Of a DNA stretch of 6,957 bases, positions 5,138-6,957 are shown in pieces (the stretch's first letter is position 1; each line of letters starts with the position of its first letter). Source of the stretch: Actinomycetes bacterium (GTDB taxonomy: Bacteria > Actinomycetota > Coriobacteriia > Anaerosomatales > Anaerosomataceae); assembly GCA_021850085.1 (NCBI GenBank), contig JAJZRZ010000087.1:1-6957 (forward strand), given 5' to 3'. Position numbers and translations under genes: made by a program. The notes under the pieces are model-generated. The model was given only the letters and a program-made list of their open reading frames with translations, ran no database searches and was not told where the DNA came from.

Positions 5138-6957
5138 AGCTCCGCAGCATCGAGGCTGTCCGCTACGGCGGCCTGCGCGACGCATCGCTCGACGGGCTCG
5201 GCGACGGCCTGACCGTGGTCCACGGGCCGAACGAGGCGGGCAAGTCGAGTTTCACCGCGCTCGTCCGGCACGTCCTGTACGGCTTTCCCAAGCCGCGCGA
5301 CAAGGAGCCGGGACACTTCGTCGAAGGTGACGGTCGGCTCGGACGTCTCGTCTTCGAGGATGGCGCGGGCCGCTGGGTCATCGAGCGTGCCGAAGGGCCG
5401 CGCGGCGGGGACGTGCGCGTTCGCGCGATCGAGGGTCCGGAGCGCCCCGGGCTTCGTACCGAAGTCACGCACGGAGTGAGCGCGCTGGCCTTCCGGGTCG
5501 TCTTCGGCTTCGGCCTCGAGGAGATGGCGCGTATCGAGGAGCTCCGCGGCTCCGAGGATGACATCATCTCGAAGCTGTACGCGGCGAGCGCGGGGCTTGC
5601 GGTGAGCCCGCACGAGATCCGCTCGACCATCGACCGCGAAGCGGGCGAGATCTTCAAACAGGGCGCGCGCAAGCGAGAGCTGAACACCATCGCATCCGGC
5701 CTGCGGACGACGCGGGCCGCCATCAGGGAGATCAAGACCGCGGCCGAGACGTTCCAGTCCGACCAGCGCCGGTCGCGGGAGCTCGAAGGCCGGCTGGAGG
5801 CCCTGCGCGAGTCGCGCGACGCCGCCCGGTCGCACGCGGTCGAGCTCGCACGTGCGGCGGACAGGGCGTCGGCGCTGCGGCGCGTGCTTGGCGAGCAGGA
5901 GGAGGTCCTGCGGGGGCTGCGCCTGCAGCGCAAGCAGCTTGAGGACGAGCGCGCCGCCATCGTGGTGGACGAGCAGCTTCTCGGCCGGGGTCCCGAGCTC
6001 GACGCGCTGCTCGAAGAGGCCGGTGGCTTCCAGGCGGGCTGCGAATCGCTCGTGAGCGCTCAGACCGCGCTCGCGCGCGCACAGGCGCGAGCCGCCGACG
6101 CCGCGGCGCGGACCCATCTGCCGCGCGAGGCCATCGCGGCCATCGGCGCGGACCATGGACTCTCCGCCGCGATCGACGAGGCGCGAGAGGAGCTGCAGCG
6201 ATTCCAGGTCCAAGCCGAAGCGCGCGAGGAGGACGAACGCCGGGCCCGAGCTACCGCCGACAGGTCCGCCGAGGTGCTCGCGCGCGCACTCGAGCCGCTC
6301 GGCATCCCGGCCGAGGGCGTCGCCGACGCGGTGGCCGAGCGTCTTGCCGCCATCGATGCGCTCGAGACGCTTCGCGGGATGGGCCCGCGCCCGGCGCACC
6401 GCAGCGCCGACATCCCGGCGCTGATCATGCTTGTGTCGGGGCTCGCTGCCGTGGCCGCCGGCATCGTCTTGCAGGAGTGGGTCAGCCTCGGCATCGGCGT
6501 GCTGCTCGCAGGCGCCGGCACAGTGTTCCTCCTGCGCGCAAGGGCGGGGGCACCCGTCGTGCCCGCGACCGGCGAGCGCCCGTACCTCGACGTGCTCGGT
6601 CTTTCGGCCGACGCCGGTGCGCTCGAGGTGTCGCGGATGCGCCGGTCGCTCGATGCGGCCAAGGCGGCCGTCACGGCGTCCAGGGCGGACCGCGCGAGGG
6701 CCGAGGAGGCGGGTACGGACGCCGGCCTCGCGCGAGAGTCGCTCCAGGCCAGGAAGACCACGTGGCGGGCATGGCTCGCCCAGCGCGGCCTGCCGGCGGA
6801 TGCCACGCCGGCCTCGGCCTCTCAGACCGCGACGCTGGCACGCGAGGCGTGCTCGGCCGCCGGTGCGGTGGAGGAGGCCCAAGCCGAGGTCGACCGGATC
6901 GAGGTCCGGCTCGACGAGTTCGCCGCCCGGTTGCGGGCGGGGCTCGCGGCGCTCCCT
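5134..6957 (+). CDS. yhaN: YhaN-like SMC/Rad50-type ATPase, N-terminal 608 residues (3' end outside window)
   Basis: Predicted ATPase partner of the adjacent nuclease, in the SbcC/Rad50 role: it binds and positions DNA using ATP. I translated the frame through to 6957 without meeting a stop. The N-terminal half of the ABC-type head is clear: a KLRSIEAVRYGGLRD opening strand, Walker A GPNEAGKS (31-38), then YGFPK and an FRVVFGFGLEEM segment (120-131) leading to IEELRGSEDDI, the hallmark of the YhaN/AAA_27 group. Residues about 180-285 and 340-412 are rich in Glu, Arg, Ala and Leu, as in coiled coils. Two hydrophobic segments (about 426-446 and 449-468) form a membrane hairpin, then coiled-coil-like sequence resumes (about 497-600). 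The only cysteines in this part are C303 and C573, so no CXXC zinc hook is present. Walker B and the signature motif are expected in the missing C-terminal half (YhaN proteins are roughly 900-1000 residues). It is co-translated with the nuclease gene. Confidence 0.9.
   Translation, partial: MKLRSIEAVRYGGLRDASLDGLGDGLTVVHGPNEAGKSSFTALVRHVLYGFPKPRDKEPGHFVEGDGRLGRLVFEDGAGRWVIERAEGPRGGDVRVRAIEGPERPGLRTEVTHGVSALAFRVVFGFGLEEMARIEELRGSEDDIISKLYAASAGLAVSPHEIRSTIDREAGEIFKQGARKRELNTIASGLRTTRAAIREIKTAAETFQSDQRRSRELEGRLEALRESRDAARSHAVELARAADRASALRRVLGEQEEVLRGLRLQRKQLEDERAAIVVDEQLLGRGPELDALLEEAGGFQAGCESLVSAQTALARAQARAADAAARTHLPREAIAAIGADHGLSAAIDEAREELQRFQVQAEAREEDERRARATADRSAEVLARALEPLGIPAEGVADAVAERLAAIDALETLRGMGPRPAHRSADIPALIMLVSGLAAVAAGIVLQEWVSLGIGVLLAGAGTVFLLRARAGAPVVPATGERPYLDVLGLSADAGALEVSRMRRSLDAAKAAVTASRADRARAEEAGTDAGLARESLQARKTTWRAWLAQRGLPADATPASASQTATLAREACSAAGAVEEAQAEVDRIEVRLDEFAARLRAGLAALP
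6409..6537 (+). other. Transmembrane hairpin in the middle of the YhaN-like coiled coil
   Basis: Residues 426-446 (from IPALIMLVSGLAAVAAGIV) and 449-468 (from WVSLGIGVLLAGAGTVFLL) are two uncharged hydrophobic stretches of about 20 residues, joined by a turn of two or three residues (QEW). Basic residues flank the outer ends (R419 and H423-R424 before, R468 and R470 after). The geometry puts both coiled-coil arms in the cytoplasm with the hairpin in the membrane. Confidence 0.75.

Noticed and set aside
3719..5185. 488-codon minus-strand open frame opposite the yhaO-like gene
   Set aside because: All phosphoesterase motifs are on the + strand. The minus frame spans two real + genes and the gap between them, so it is a shadow.
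5002..6882. 626-codon minus-strand open frame opposite the yhaN-like gene
   Set aside because: It is the longest complete frame there, but the + strand frame has Walker A, family-specific motifs, a ribosome binding site and coupling to yhaO. The minus frame has no family features and is an artefact of GC-biased third positions.
3881..6957. The nuclease/ATPase pair as a new anti-phage defence system
   Set aside because: Motifs and gene pairing match the known YhaO/YhaN (SbcCD-like) repair module. No other defence gene, integrase or mobile element is visible in the window.
1..6957. RNA genes, CRISPR arrays, insertion sequences
   Set aside because: No tRNA- or rRNA-like segment, no regularly spaced DNA direct repeats outside the protein-coding repeats, and no transposase or terminal inverted repeats were found by reading.

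Overview
The window is very GC-rich DNA with four protein-coding genes, all on the + strand, covering almost the whole sequence. Codon third positions are strongly G/C. The gene content (secreted many-heme cytochrome c, FN3 plus DUF5648-type surface repeats, a YhaO/YhaN-like nuclease-ATPase pair) suits a high-GC anaerobic or subsurface bacterium. My best guess is an actinobacterial lineage near Coriobacteriia. That placement is inference from composition and gene types; no marker gene is present to prove it.

Layout. (1) Bases 1-698: the 3' end of a secreted or surface protein with the end of an FN3-like domain followed by three tandem ~50-residue 'HRFYN...GSHFYT...YEG' repeats (DUF5648 type). 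(2) Bases 699-801: a short intergenic region with a TATACT -10-like box and a perfect 9-bp stem-loop just upstream of the next gene. (3) Bases 802-3789: a 995-residue exported multiheme cytochrome c. It has 13 CXXCH motifs and one terminal CX3CH motif, in two clusters (8 and 6) separated by a ~370-residue FG-GAP/VCBS-like segment. That segment has seven repeat units and reads as a seven-bladed beta-propeller. (4) Bases 3790-3880: a short intergenic region with a TAGAAT -10-like box and a good Shine-Dalgarno sequence. (5) Bases 3881-5137: a complete Mre11/SbcD-superfamily metallophosphoesterase of the YhaO type, GTG start. (6) Bases 5134-6957: the first 608 codons of a YhaN-type SMC/Rad50-like ATPase, overlapping the nuclease gene by 4 bases (ATGA) and running off the window. 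It has a transmembrane hairpin in the middle of its coiled-coil region.

How they work together. The nuclease and ATPase are translationally coupled and should form one SbcCD/Mre11-Rad50-like DNA end-processing complex, probably tethered to the membrane. The cytochrome and the upstream repeat protein both look extracytoplasmic. They may share a cell-surface role (electron transfer and adhesion or binding), but each has its own intergenic spacer and no functional link is proven. The most unusual object is the cytochrome, in which a predicted propeller lies between two multiheme modules of one polypeptide.
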